A stretch of 64,000 bases of DNA from Mycteria americana (GCF_035582795.1 NC_134368.1:36826501-36890500); one strand, 5' to 3'. Shown: positions 49,285-62,131, counted from the stretch's first letter. Program-made: numbers and translations. Notes: generated by a model from the sequence alone, not told the origin.

Positions 49285-52200
49285 TGCCACCATTGCAGGC
49301 ATCCACCACTCACAGGCAAGGGTCTATCTGCCACCCATCCCCACTTGCTGGAATGGCCTTTTTTCAAGATGACCCCCTCAAACATAAAGTACTACACTCA
49401 TCACACTCCTGCTGCCTACAGGCCCCCACAGCAAATGGAAGTTGGCCGAAGCCAGTGGTTGCTCCAGGACAAGGCTTTCTCCTTACCCCACAGAGCATGC
49501 CTTTTTGCATAGCTACAAGCCTGCCCAAACAGGCTTCACTTTGCTCATGATGCCATCACCACAGCAAGCTCTTGCCCCCATATCTCACCTCACAATCCCC
49601 TGCCACCCCTAGACAAGGCTCCTCCCAACACATCCCCAGCCCTTCCTTGAGGAGGCTACCCCCACCTGAGGGCTCCTTTTCATAGGACTACAAGCCTGCT
49701 CAAACAGAAAGCATTCAAGCTTGTGAACACTGTTGCTACCACACCATGGCCACAGCAAGTGGAAGCTATGCACAGGCATTCACACCTGGACAAGGACCTC
49801 CCCCAGTGGTTCCCTTCTCAGAAAAAACTTCAAACACAATTGGACATGAAGCACTTTGCTTGTGAACACCCCTGCCAGTGCATGCTCTGGATTCCCTCCT
49901 CTCCCTCAGATCTACTGTTCCTGGGGGAAGATTTGGCCCTTGACAGAGGGTCCCCTGTTGAGAGTATGAGCTCCCACAAACACCACTCCCTTTGCTCCTC
50001 AGTGCCAGCGCTGCCACACATTTCTGCCACTTATGTCACCTTCACAGAACACGGAAGCTACAAACAGGCTTCTGCCCCACCTAGGGTTGGCTACCCCCCA
50101 CCAAAGGACCACTTTTCACAAGATTACAAGCCTGCTCAAACATGAGTCACTTAGCTCATGGGTACGGACTCCCCACATAACAGGTCCTGTCTTGGACCCA
50201 GACATGAAGCACTCAGCTCATGAATATCATCACTGCACTCTCCTGCCACCCCCACCACCCTCACACCATATGGAAGCTATGCACATGCGTGTGTGAGTCC
50301 TACAGAAGGCTGCCGTCCCCCCAGCAAATCCCTTCGCACAAGACTGCAAGCCTGCCTGAATATCTCAGCCCGTGAACCCGTGCTGCCACAGCACAATTCA
50401 CCATGCCACCCTCAAAGGCATCTGCTCTTTCTGCACAAATCTCCATCCCCCCAATCCTTTTTCTGTGACTGCAAGCCCACCCAAATGCCTCTCACACAAG
50501 GCGCTTTGCTAGCAAACACCATCCCCACTGCACATTCCTGCCAGCTCTGCTGCCCTCACAGACCATGTAAACATCACACAGGCACCTGCCCCTCCTTGGG
50601 GAGGCTAATCTTTTCTGCAGCGGACACTTGCACAGTACAAGCCCATACAAACAGTGTTTAGTTCACAAACATGATTGCAGCCAAACTCCTGCTACTTCCA
50701 CAAATGGCAGCAGCACACAGGCTTCTGCCCCCGCCCCAGCTAAGGCTCCAACCCCTGCGACAGGTCCCTTCTGCTCATGTGCGGCCACCCAAACATGAGA
50801 CGTTCAGCCTGCAAATGCAACTGCATGCTCCTGCCGATCCCATCACCCTCACAGCACGTGGAAGCCACACAGGCATCTGCCATTCCTGGGCAAGGCTTTC
50901 CCCATCCCCTAAGCAGTTCCCGTCTTGGGAGACTAAGCCCTTCCAAACACCTCTCAAACTTGAGAAACTTCATTTGGAAACACCGTCATACCCTCTGCTC
51001 CCCCCCCCCCCCAATGGAAGGCATATAACAGTGTGCACCCTTCCTGTGCAAGCTTCCCCATCGTCCTCCAGTGGGTACTTTCTCCACAATCCCACAAGTC
51101 TGCTTCAAACAGGAGACACTCAGCCGCTGAACACTACTGCAGCCACACTCCTACTTTCCACAGCAACTGGAAACCGCTCCCAAGCACGTGCCACTCTTGG
51201 GCAAGGCTGCACTCCTCACTAGCACCTCACCTCACTTCTCACAAGAGTGCAAGCCTGCCCGAAAACTAGTGCCTTACCTTAAGAATACCACCACACACTC
51301 TTTCCACCTGTGACGCCCACACAAGCATCTGCCAGTCCTTACAAAGGATTCTCCCCCACTGCACGTCACTTTTCCCTAGACTGTAAGCTCCCCTCAAAGA
51401 CAAGGCATTTAAGCTCATAAAGGTCATTGCCACCACACTCTCCTCCTGTTCATGTCATCTTCACGGTATACAAAAGCTGCACACAGGCACTGTCACTCTC
51501 TGGGGAGGCTACGCCCTACCCAGGAGGGTTCCTTTTAGAAAGGCCATGAGCCCTTTAGCACAAAAGGGATTTAGACACTCCTGTCACCTCTACAGCAAAT
51601 GAACTGCATATTAGGCATCTGTTTCTGCCCAGCAAGGCACTGCTCCCCAACAAGTTCCTTTTCACTGGACTATACGCCCCACCAGACTTGAAGCACTTAA
51701 TTTAGAATGCCATTGCATAACCCTTCCACAGCACATGGAAGCTGTGCACAGGTGTGTGCCGCTGCTTGCAGAGATTTCCCCCACCTTCCCTTCTACAACC
51801 CCAACACTCTACAAGCTGCTGTCACTGCTGCACACTCCTGCCTCTTGTATCACCCTCACATACCCACCACTCCTCAGCAAGGCTCCGTTTCTCCATTCTC
51901 TTTTCATATTCCTATAACTCCACAGTTTACTTTAATTGTGAACACCATCACACTCTCCTGCCACCCCCACAACAAACTCAAGTCACACACAGCTCTCCAC
52001 CCCAGGTAACACCTTCCACCCTTAGGGTTCCCTTCTCCCATAACACATGCCCACACCAATGCCTCCCAACAGGAGGACCTTAGCTCAAGAACACAGGCCC
52101 TGCATCACACTGTTTCTGCCAGCACCACTCTCAAAGTTGATGATGACTCCTGGGAAAGGCTCCCGCTACCATAGGACCCTTTTTGCAAGGATCCTAGCTG

Positions 52201-53040
52201 CCAAGACACCTCCTAAACACAAGGCATGCTGTTTGTGAACACCACTCCCACTATCCCACCACCTTCACAGAACACAGGAGATGCCCACATGCATCTGACC
52301 CTCCGTAAGGAGGGCCTTCCCTCATACCACCCCTCACCTGGTCCGTTTCCAGAAGCCCAACTGCAGGCTTCACAAGCAGTCCTGCACCCTCCTGTCAGGG
52401 CTATAAACTCACACAAATGCAACTCCTCCGCTTCCCCAGCAAACAGAGGCAGAGCTCTAAGCACCCACCAAGCCTGGGCATAGCTCCCCTCCACAATATG
52501 TTCCCTTTTTGCATTATTACTAGACCTTCTGAAAGTACTTCATTCAGCCAGGCAAGACCCTCACACTCTCCCACCAACCAAGCAGGATCAGGCACAGGTG
52601 CCCACCCCACCCACCACTACCAAGGATAGCTTCTCATGCAGCCACAAGCCCACACCCATGTCTCCCAAGACAAGGGCCTTTACTTACACACACCACCCCT
52701 AAAACACACTCCTTCTGCCAGCACCACTGGCACCAGACTTAAAGTCACCTACCGCTTCTGTGAAGGCTCCTCATGCCTTGAGGCACTTTGCAGAAGGCCC
52801 TGTGCCACCCGGGCAGTGGCCATACACAAGGCACTTAGCTTACAAACAACATCATATGCTTCCAGCTCCATCTCACACCCTCACCCCCTCAACAAGCCTC
52901 CCTCCTAACAGAGTGCAACCCTCAGCAAAGCCATTGACAACAGTACTATGCTCAGCCCCAAACAGCAGTTCCACCACCTGCTCCCAGCTCCTTGCTTGTA
53001 ACAAGCACCTCTGTATCAGGCTTACCTCTCCCCCCTAAAT
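49285..53040. repeat. Degenerate C-rich tandem array, period about 150 bp
   Basis: About 3.75 kb of strongly C-rich, G-poor plus strand is built from roughly 25 diverged units of about 110-180 bases. A recurring order of words can be followed through the block: CTTAGCTCATGAACACC, then CACTCCTGCCACC, then ACAGCACATGGAAGCTAC, then ACACAGGCATCTGCC, then CTGGGCAAGGCT, then CTTTTCACAAGACTACAAGC and CTGCCCAAAC. Well-kept examples lie near 49,400-49,560, 49,690-49,800, 50,040-50,160, 50,800-50,920 and 51,700-51,790. A run of 13 C interrupts it at 51,000-51,012. The many long plus-strand frames here follow from base composition and are not called as genes. I do not recognise the family. Confidence 0.85.
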
Positions 53041-53250
53041 TTCTGAGGACCACAATACACAGACCCACGACTACCACCCTCGCAGGAGTAGGTATGCAAA
53101 CTACTGCTGCCTGCTCCACCATTATGTCAAAGGCTGCCCGCCCGGCCACTGGTGGGCTTCCTCATGGCCGCCTGACTCTCGAGGAGCTTTTGCTGCTATG
53201 TGATGTGGTTTTCATTGTGCAGGGCGTTTTATGTTTAGTATAGTATGGCA
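53041..53250 (+). other. GC-richer boundary segment with a short open frame
   Basis: Directly after the C-rich array, this segment contains several CpGs and a plus-strand frame that, from an ATG at 53,131, reads MSKAARPATGG then LTLEELLLLCDVVF. I cannot identify it. It sits where base composition changes from C-rich to T/G-rich, so a transcription start or first exon is possible, but nothing proves one. Confidence 0.25.
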
Positions 53251-53531
53251 GTAAAAGGCACGGGAGTCCGTGGTGTTTTTACTTAAAAATAGTTTGGGGT
53301 TTTTTGAGGGTTTTTTCTCTCCCTTCTTTTTTTTTGCATATGAAAAGGGAGACCAACTATTTTTGGTAAAAAATGTTTATGGTTGTTGGAGAGATGCTTC
53401 CTATAGCTACCTTAATGTTACAGCCCTATGACTGTAGCTCTGATCTAATTTAAAATAATAATTAAAAAACTGAACTGTTGACTTAAATGGACGGCTATTT
53501 TTCATGATTTTTTTTCACGTTTGGTCCCCAG

Positions 53532-53592
53532 ACTTAATGCCCAAATTGTTGAAGATATCGAGGAGCTGCTTGAACGCAAAATAGTTGTGTAG
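53532..53592 (+). other. Coding-like short frame after a splice acceptor
   Basis: The acceptor-like GGTCCCCAG at 53523-53531, preceded by a T-rich tract, is followed by an open stretch reading LNAQIVEDIEELLERKI and stopping at TAG (53,590-53,592). The peptide is amphipathic and charged in a helix-like pattern. It could be a terminal exon or chance. Not recognised. Confidence 0.2.
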
Positions 53593-56580
53593 GGCTTTTT
53601 TGTTGTTTCTTTCTATGTGTGCAGTTGCAAAATAATTGTAGCTACAAAAAGCACAAGAAGTGATGCAACTGTTTATTCTCAGCTTTTCTTGGGGTGCTAA
53701 TGATTAATTCTTAAAGTGTCATACCTCCCCCTTAAAAACATTTAATATAGGCTTGAGAACTTCAGAGTGGAATGAGTAGCTCCTTGATGACTGTTACTAA
53801 ACTGTTGTTTTACTAGGTATGATAATAGCTATAAGGAGCAGTCAGGAGAGACAGTAAGGGCTTGTTTTGGAGAGTACTTTATCTTACTTCATAGAAAGGT
53901 TCCAACACTGCTTTGCTTTACAGCTTGTTTCTTCTTGTCAACTTTTTGACTGTTTCTTTAGCACTCATGTGCCGAGGCTAAAACATTGGTTTCTGTTAGA
54001 AACCATTACTTTTCTAACCTTTTATCCTTTTCTTAAAAGTTTGAATCTAGTAGTGGTATGAGGGGCTAAGATTATGAGAAACTTAAATATGGAGAAAGGT
54101 AGCATACGGCTGTTGCTTGAGATAAAAGGGCTAAACCAATTTCTATACTCTAACTGTATCCTCTACTTCCTGCAAAATGAGGGAAGTGAATTTGTGGTAT
54201 CTTTAAGGAAAGGTAAACATTTTACATTAACTTTAAACTTAAAACATTTTAACTTTAAACATTTTAACCCCTAGCAAAATCGGATTTCTCAGTGAGAACT
54301 TAGTGGGTGTCGCTTCAGTGTTACAATAGAGAACCTGTTCTAGTCTACCATAAAGCAGAGCATTTAATGTGTTGATATTTGTTTCTTGTGGAAATGAGTT
54401 CAACTGTTTGCTGTAATATCCACCCAATAGTGCACGAGTTCCAGAGCACTAATAGCTATGAAAGCTGGCTTTCAAACCATAAAAACTCTGGACCTTGTGA
54501 CTGAATGGTGGGTGTGATTAAAAATGTAACTTTTGCTGTTGCTAAAAGTGAATTCTGTGGTGCGAATGAGGCAAGCTTGTTTCTGCCCAGTTTCCTCCTA
54601 TTTCCTGATTTTTAAAGTTATGCAGCTGTGTGATTTTACCTTGGTTTTTTTACCACACCTTCCTAATTATGTTGCTGATGAGCTTGAATAGAGTCTTGTT
54701 TTTCCTCAGAAGGAGAAAACCCTTTACAAATCAGAAGTTAAATGTATACCATATTAAGTTTTTAATTTTCTTGCCCTGGTAATTTGTCACCTACTTAACT
54801 TTCAAGTGCTTTATTGAAGTCAATCATTGAGAAATTTATTTCTGTGAGTTTTCATTTCAGTGCTGAATTGAATTAGTGATACAAGCTTTGAGCTGAGTTG
54901 AGAACATAGTCAAGATGTCTTTTTTTAAAAAAAGTGTGTCTTGTATGCTTGCTATTGAGGACAAGAACCGTGTCAGTATCTCTTCTAGACTTTTTCCAAG
55001 CCTTTTATTGCTGTCATAATATTGGGTTAAAGACAGCAGAGTCAAATAAAATACCACTAATTGGATGCTTACCAAAATACAGTAATCTAAATACTGAAGA
55101 AAAAACTATTGCACAGAAGAAGACTAGGCTTCACGCTAATAAGAATTTAGTACAGATAAAATCACTGTAATCTGTCAAGAAATAGTCAAAGTCGTAGTAG
55201 GAACTACAGTTGACTTGACCCTGGATAAAGCATCTGTAGACAGAGTTTAGTTTTGCTGCTATGAACTAGCTGTATATTCTGTGGCAAATGTGTTTTAAAA
55301 ACTATCTGATTATTGCTAGTAAAGTGCTCTTAGTGCCTGTGGCTATTGAGTAGTTGAGAGAATGTTTTATGCATTTGTGATGCTTACAACAAAAGTGAGG
55401 GAAAACTAGCAGAGCACTAACTCTTTTACCGTGGCAAGTTAGTGAAAATGTGAGCTATGCTTGGCTCATGAATTAAGGCAGAAGTTAGCTGTCCGGATTG
55501 ATCTCACCATAACTCCTCTGCCTAGGGCTGCTGAGCAAGGCACAAGAGTTGGGGTGGAGCCCATTTGTTATGAAGTAGCTAAATCCTAGTGGAGTGGAGA
55601 AGGAGCTGGAGTTATTTGCACAATCTTATGGGCACAAGGCTAGAGAGGAGTTTGCTTTTCATGGAAACTGTATCAGCTTTGGCAGAGGTACAGAACTGTT
55701 CTTGAATTTCTGGAGAAAGTCTTACACCTTTAATATTTTCAGTTTTGAGGAAACAGTGAACTGTTCCAGTGCAGATTTTGAAGTGTAGTGTGTGTAAAAA
55801 TATCAAGCCAATCAAATACCAACTAGATGCCAAGCTAAACTATAGTTACAACAGCATCTACTGCAAGAAATGTAAAAGTGACCTTTCAAAAACCAACTGA
55901 CAAGTGAAAAGCCTCTGTAGTAGCACTTAGAGTAGGTATTTTTAGACATTTCTAGGTGCATGTGGCTTAACTAAAGATTGTCTAACTCTTTGCTGGGAAT
56001 ACTGATTCAGTCATACTGCTGTAACAAAGTGAGTTAGCTGCCTGCTTTGCACTTCTTGGGGGTACAGTCTCGGAGTTACAATTGTCTTGGTACAATTCAC
56101 AGTGAGGACTGGAGACAGCAAGGATTAAAACTACACTGCTAAAATTCCAAATTAGATGTGATAGGATAAACAGTTACTGTTAAGTCTTGGAATCTGCCAT
56201 AGCATCTGCTGACAGGTAAAGATGGAGAAAAAAGCATACTTTGTAGTCCTGGTAGCCTCGGGTAGTCCATGTCGGTTTAATAATGTAACTAAATGTTACA
56301 AATAATTCTTTCTAATATGCAGCTTTCATTAATCCCTTGAACATCCCTTGTCTCCTAGGAACTTCCCATTTAAGACATTGTTGGGGAGCGAAGAAATGGA
56401 ACAATGTTCCTGCTCTTAAGTCAGGAAATACAGTTCTGGGCAAAAGAAATGCCAAGTGTCTTTTGTAGTAGAAAATGGTATTTCAACGCAACTGGCCACA
56501 AACCTCAGCTGACTTACTACCAAGGTGTTCTTAACTGGGATGAAGTGCTACAAGTAGTCTTATCTCCTGTTCCTGTAGTT

Positions 56581-56781
56581 AATCACTATGCAGTTACATT
56601 CCTTGTTAACTCCGGGGCATTTTTATCTAGAGTGACCCCAAAGCTTCTTAGTGATAAGGGAAAAACGGATGTAGCAGAAGCAAAGCTGGGAGGAGAGCAA
56701 GTGTCAGGTCTGGTGCTTCCGCCAGGTGAATTGAGAGGTAAAGATGTTTCTGAGGCAGGACACAGTTTTATTCTTGTGTAA
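56581..56781 (+). pseudogene. Retroviral-protease-like remnant (ERV pol fragment)
   Basis: Within a 125-codon frame starting at 56,404, residues 60-125 contain VTFLVNSGA, followed by LLSDKG and, about 40 residues later, GHSFI. This order resembles the aspartic protease of gammaretrovirus-like (ERV1) elements, where the core is V-T-F-L-V-D-[ST]-G-A. Here the catalytic Asp is Asn (codon AAC at 56,608-56,610), and the frame stops at 56,781 where a protease would run on. No reverse transcriptase, gag or LTR was recognised nearby. If real, it is an inactive relic; the match is short and could be chance. Confidence 0.35.
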
Positions 56782-58438
56782 CTTTCTCTTCCAGACTTTT
56801 TTTTCCTTTTCTGCTCAGAGACAACAACAGCTTGCAAGTCCTTCCAAGGCTCTGTCAAATTTGAAGTAGGCAGTGAAGATATTGGTGCTTTTTCAGCCCT
56901 AGGCAGCTGCTTGCCTTGTGCCTCACAGTACTGAGCTGTGTCTAATAGTAAGTGGTGGGACATCATGAACAACTGGAAGCTTGCACAATAATGTTATTCA
57001 AACCAGTGTGTTATTGCCAATATAAACTCAAATATATTTAATGCTATCGTAATTCCCTAGCAGCCTTCCAGATTGGCTGGTAGACTCTGAAAGCCCTCTT
57101 TATCGTGACTTTGTAAAACCCTGGCATATTAGATTAAATAAGCGGATGTTGTGCTCTTAAGCTTTTTTAATGGAGATTAAAATCTTTGCCAACTTTGCTT
57201 TCTACAGCGTAGCCTTGCATAGGCCCACATGTTGTACTTGAATGTGCTAATGAGAGTCTCTCAGATTGGAGAAAATGGCAGCCCCCTGAGGGTGTGAGCA
57301 CCTCTTAGGTTTTTTCCTTAATCTCAAACTTGCCCTTTTGCTTCATTCATTGAAGTAGGTGCTGTTTCTTCTGATATTTCACTTTTGCATGTAGGATACT
57401 AGCACACACCTCTGCTCAAGGTTTGCATTCCAGCAGTGTTGAAATCTGGCTGCTATGTATATTGCGTACTTTGAGGCTGGGTCCTATGGATAATGTACAG
57501 AAACACTCTATTTAGTAGTAGGGTGCTAGTTCCAGTAGCTATTTAATTTTTTGAATGGTAGGTGCTATGAAAATAAGTGAGAATTGTTTAGAAGAGCTTG
57601 CCATTTAAGAACTACACAACTCAGTATTCAGCAGCCTAAGAGTATGGGAGAAAAACTTGTTTGTGGGACTGAGCTTGCAAGAGAAGACTACAGCAGAGAA
57701 AGGAGGGAACTAATTCTCCCCTACAAATGCAGCACAGATAAATATATCTATGCTTTCTTGAAGCCCAACTCTCTCTTTCCCCCCTAGCTCTGGTAGTGCT
57801 CCAGGTCTGCAAAGGGGGCTAGTACCTATGCAGAATTGAGGCTGCCGTAGGACTGATGCTTCAGATACCAGCAGCACATGGGTGCCACTAGCTTTTAGCC
57901 TGTTAACACACTAGCTGGTATTGTTCAAGTGCCCTTCAAGTAGCATTTAACATTTTTAATGGAAAAAAGAGTAGAGTCCACAAAAATAGTGGAATGGGGA
58001 AAATGACCTCATTTTTAGTCCGTTAAATATTTGTAACATTTACTTGATCGATGCTTGTTTCAACTCAGCAATCTGCTAATTTATGATAAATCTTGCTTTA
58101 GCTGGAAGCAATTATTTTTTTAACAGCCAAAGCTGCTAGAATCATGAGATACTTGACACTTTTTGGTTTCTATCTCAAAAAGGAGTTTCTAGTTTTATGG
58201 ATACACTGAAAACATGAACCAAAGTGCACAGTAAAGGTGGTGTAAAGACTTGCTGGGTTATTGCACCCCAGTTGACCTATTAACTTGACCTATTTGGCAA
58301 AGAGAAATAGCTGATCTTTGGTTTTAATGTTGAGATTTTGATTTAATAATCCAAGAAAATTGAATTGCAGCACCTGGTCTTCCTTGTTTCTGCTATACAT
58401 TTGTTGTGACTTGAGAGATGTTTCCTGTGTGCTTCCAG

Positions 58439-58650
58439 AATCTCTTATGACTACAGGCTCCTCTTCACTTCGTGCTGTTCTCCAAGCTATTGCTCCAAAA
58501 AAAATAGCTTTCTGTGGAACTTTTTATATTCCTTTTGTACAAGGCAGGTTTAAGGAAAGATACTGTTCTTGTTTAAGGGAACTTCATGAGGAAGACTGGC
58601 ATAGCTTGTCAGAAGTCACTTATCAGTCAGCTTACGATATTTGCAAACAA
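58439..58650 (+). other. Candidate unrecognised coding exon
   Basis: The acceptor TTCCTGTGTGCTTCCAG ends at 58438 and a donor-like GTATAA begins at 58651. The 212 bases between are open in one frame, including SLRAVLQAIAPKKIAFCGTF and RELHEEDWHSLSEVTYQSAY. The composition resembles a folded protein more than the surrounding frames do. I cannot name a family. The host transcript, if any, would run rightward. Confidence 0.25.
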
Positions 58651-61600
58651 GTATAAACTGTCACGCCTAGAGAATACCTGTGCCAAAACTTCTAGCATAT
58701 GTGAAACTGCTTGAAAAACACCTTTAACTAGAATAATGGAAAGTAGCAATGCACTGAGATTAATGTACTAGCTCCTCTATGTTAAAGCTTATGGTGGGGT
58801 TTTTATAGGTAAAGGTCCTTTGTCTTGGTGTTTGATCTCTCTAATGAACCTGTGAGTAACGTTTTCTTCTGATTCTATAGATGTTGACGTTATCTGAGCT
58901 ATGCATTTTAATTTCACTTAATGTACTTGCTTTGGCATTGTGTTTTATCACTGGTGAAGGTTCCACTTCATATTCTGCACTGCAACTTTCTCTACTGAAC
59001 AGGAAAGAAAGTGTATAGGTAATCTACCAAACACAGATTTAGAATGCTAATTCTAATCCCCCTTCCCTCTGAGTGCTGATTGAATTTAGTTTTAGTGAAT
59101 TGTACTGCTGTTGGGTTTCAGATCGGTTACTTTTAATCCTGCTGGATGGTTAGAATGTGCCCAGCTATTGTCAGTGCCTTGCACTTGGGCAAATGTAGCC
59201 AAAGTTTTAAAGTGATGATGGTTGACCTAACACAGCTTTGTTATACAGAAATGCACAATGAAAACTTCAATTTTGTAAATGGCTGAATGTAACCTGTAGT
59301 TGAGTAAAATGCTTTGTTTAATCTTAAAAAGGCAAGGAAGTAAACAAATTGATCCCTGGTCATTTTGCATTTTCCAGTATAGCAAATGTAGTAAAGATGT
59401 CAAAGTTACTTATAAATTGTACGTTAAAGATAGGTGTTGGGTCATTTACTTTCAAAAATGGAGATGTTGGAAAATTTTGAAGAGCCTCAGTCTCACTTCA
59501 AAGCTGATGTTTACAAGCACAGAACTTTAGGTGTTACTGCTCCCACTGGATTAAGTTGTCCATGTAACTTTCACCTTGATGTTGGGAATCCTTGAAAGTA
59601 ATTTCCTAAAGCTGGCTGCAAAACAGGATTTATTTGAGTATAGGCATCTAAAATCAGAAAAGTGATTCTGGGAGCTAGAGCTCAGTTGTTACTTGATCTT
59701 CCATTAACCTTGGGAACTGGGATTTGTTAGTCTGGGGATTATAAAGTGGAGGGGGGAAGGGTTAAAAAAGGTTATCATATGGCTTTTATACATACTGAGA
59801 AAGCACTGTAGCTTTGGCAAGGCTCAGCAGTTTAGAGCCAAGTCACACCAAAACCCAAACAGGATTCATAATTGTTTCTCTGCCTGGAAGCTGGTTCTGG
59901 CATCTCTGCTCTGAAAGCATGTTTAACAGTGCTACCTGGTTGTGTTTCTAAACATCCAGCTGTCTTCCATAGGGAAAGGCGAATAAAGGTGCCTTTGCAA
60001 GACAGCCTGGTGCTAAGCGTTTACCTAGTGTGTGTGGGTGGAGGTTTTTCTCCCTCTAATGTGAGGAGGCTCTTAACCATGTTTCCCACTTCATTCGTGA
60101 TTCCATGCTCTAGCAGGCTACAAGCTGTTTTGGCTGCTTGTTGAGAACTCTTTACTGAGCTGAAAAATAGTTCACAAGCAGGAAACTGTATCAGTACAGG
60201 AGTGGAGACTTGAGTCCTGGTTCCTACTCGGCTTGTTGTGTACCTCAGCTAATGGCTGCCATAGATGTTTTTATCATAGTTACTGTGGCAAGGGTGAGCC
60301 CTTAAAAGGTGTGCTAATGATTGTTGCATGTATGAAGATGAGATTATTAACTTAAATTTGGATTACGTTCCACAGGTGCCCAATATCAATGTGTTGCAAG
60401 CTTTGAAGAGCTTGGGGTTTTTTGAGTTTGGTTTAAAGGAACCTCTGAGAAGTCTACACCAGAATACTTAAGGTTTTTCGTGGCAGAATTCTCATTCTCT
60501 CTAAATAGATACAATATGCTGATATATAGTGCTTATTGGTGAGTATTCACTATGCACTGCAACATCAGGAGAATTATCATCTTTATTGTTAAAAGAGCTG
60601 TACGAATGCCTGTTAACATCAGGAAACACATTCTGGTTGTTTCTCTCTCAAACTGAGACTAGTAGATACATGTTATGTGCATTCCATTAGTTACATTGTG
60701 TTGGTAATTTTATTTAGTCTTGTAAAATCTAAAATAGATGCAAGAATGCTATTCTTGTTTAAGTGATGCAATTCATAATACCCTTCTAAGATGGATTAGG
60801 TAACCTTATTTAACTCTATCCTCTAGAGGTCTTTAATAACCTTAACATATCTGTCATTCCCATCTGTTTTAATTTAAGGCTGATTATGGTAATATGTGTT
60901 AAAACTGGAAACCACCTGACCATTCAATATTGTTTTAAGCAGATACAGCTTATAGTATTTTCAGAATATAAACACAAAGCTTGCTATTGTGAAGCTAATT
61001 CATTTTACTAGGCTTGTGCTTGTTTTGTCTACATGTAAGCTTGGAAAGCTCTTAACCTTTTTTTGAGAGGCTTTTCTTGGTTTGGAATTTCCCCTCCCCC
61101 AGACCAGCTCTTGCTAACCTGCTACTGTTCTTGTAACTGTCAGCTTTCTGAATGTGTCCCCTGGGAAATAACTGAGCCCAGCTGAAGAGTAAGGTGGGAG
61201 CAGTGAGCTCAGCAGCCATCCAGTCAGACTTGCAAGGAGGTAAAGGTTTGATGCTTCCCAAGAAGTAACAGATTTGATGATGCTTCTTCATTGTGCATGA
61301 ATGCAACACGCATGTGGTAAATGCCTTATGTGGTAGTAAAGGCCTCCATGCAGATCAGAGGAGAAAGGGCAACACTGGAGGGGTGCAAGAATATGCTGTA
61401 TTATAGCCCTATACAGTATCTGGCAAGCAGACTGCAACATTTCTGTGCTGGAGTGTTCTCATTTCAAGGTATTGATATTTTCATCACAATTGAATGCTTC
61501 ATTGAAAATAGAAGAATTACAGGGATTGCCATAGTGCTGATGCATTAGGTTAAGTGATGTATTTCAAGGAAGCACTTCTATTATGTAAACGATCGGTTTT

Positions 61601-62057
61601 TTAAATGGCTAAATTACATATATTGCTAACTGTTCTCCATTGAATATTTTATCTCTTGATTTAAAATAAAGCTGGAAGAGCTGGCTAATCACAGAAGTTT
61701 CTTGTTTCTGCTGCTTCTGTAACTTGGTTTTGTGTATTGCTGTGAGACAAGTGGCACTTCAATGCGTAAGCAGAATCAAAAAGAAACTTCTGCCGGGTGC
61801 GAAAAGGCGTATCTTACTGCTAATCTAGGTGCGTGTATTTAAGGAATGGTGAAAGGGGGACTGTAAACTGCGGACTGATGGCTGAGTTGAAGCATCACGA
61901 TTATGCAGTGGATTGCAATAATGCAAATGGAAGTTCTGTGGAAGCGGACTGCTTTAAATATGCACAATGGTAACATTGAGTAGGGGCACGAGGACTGTCA
62001 TAGTATTGTTGCTCAGTTATAATGAGCAAGCATGTTGAATAGTTTTGTTAATTCCAG

Positions 62058-62131
62058 GACAATTTAAAAGACAATTCAATGAGCTGAAGCTAAAGATCCA
62101 CAGAAATTTGTTTGACCAGGAGCGCTACAGG
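62058..62131 (+). other. Candidate unrecognised short coding exon
   Basis: The acceptor TTTTGTTAATTCCAG is followed by a frame reading QFKRQFNELKLKIHRNLFDQ then ERYR, and a weak donor GTGTTT starts at 62,132. The peptide is strongly helical and charged, unlike random AT-rich translation. Not recognised; could be chance. Confidence 0.22.

Noticed and set aside
49284..53243. Many plus-strand frames of 60-180 codons rich in Pro, His, Ser and Thr
   Set aside because: They arise from the C-rich, G-poor tandem array. Neighbouring frames overlap and none shows a domain, start context or splice structure.
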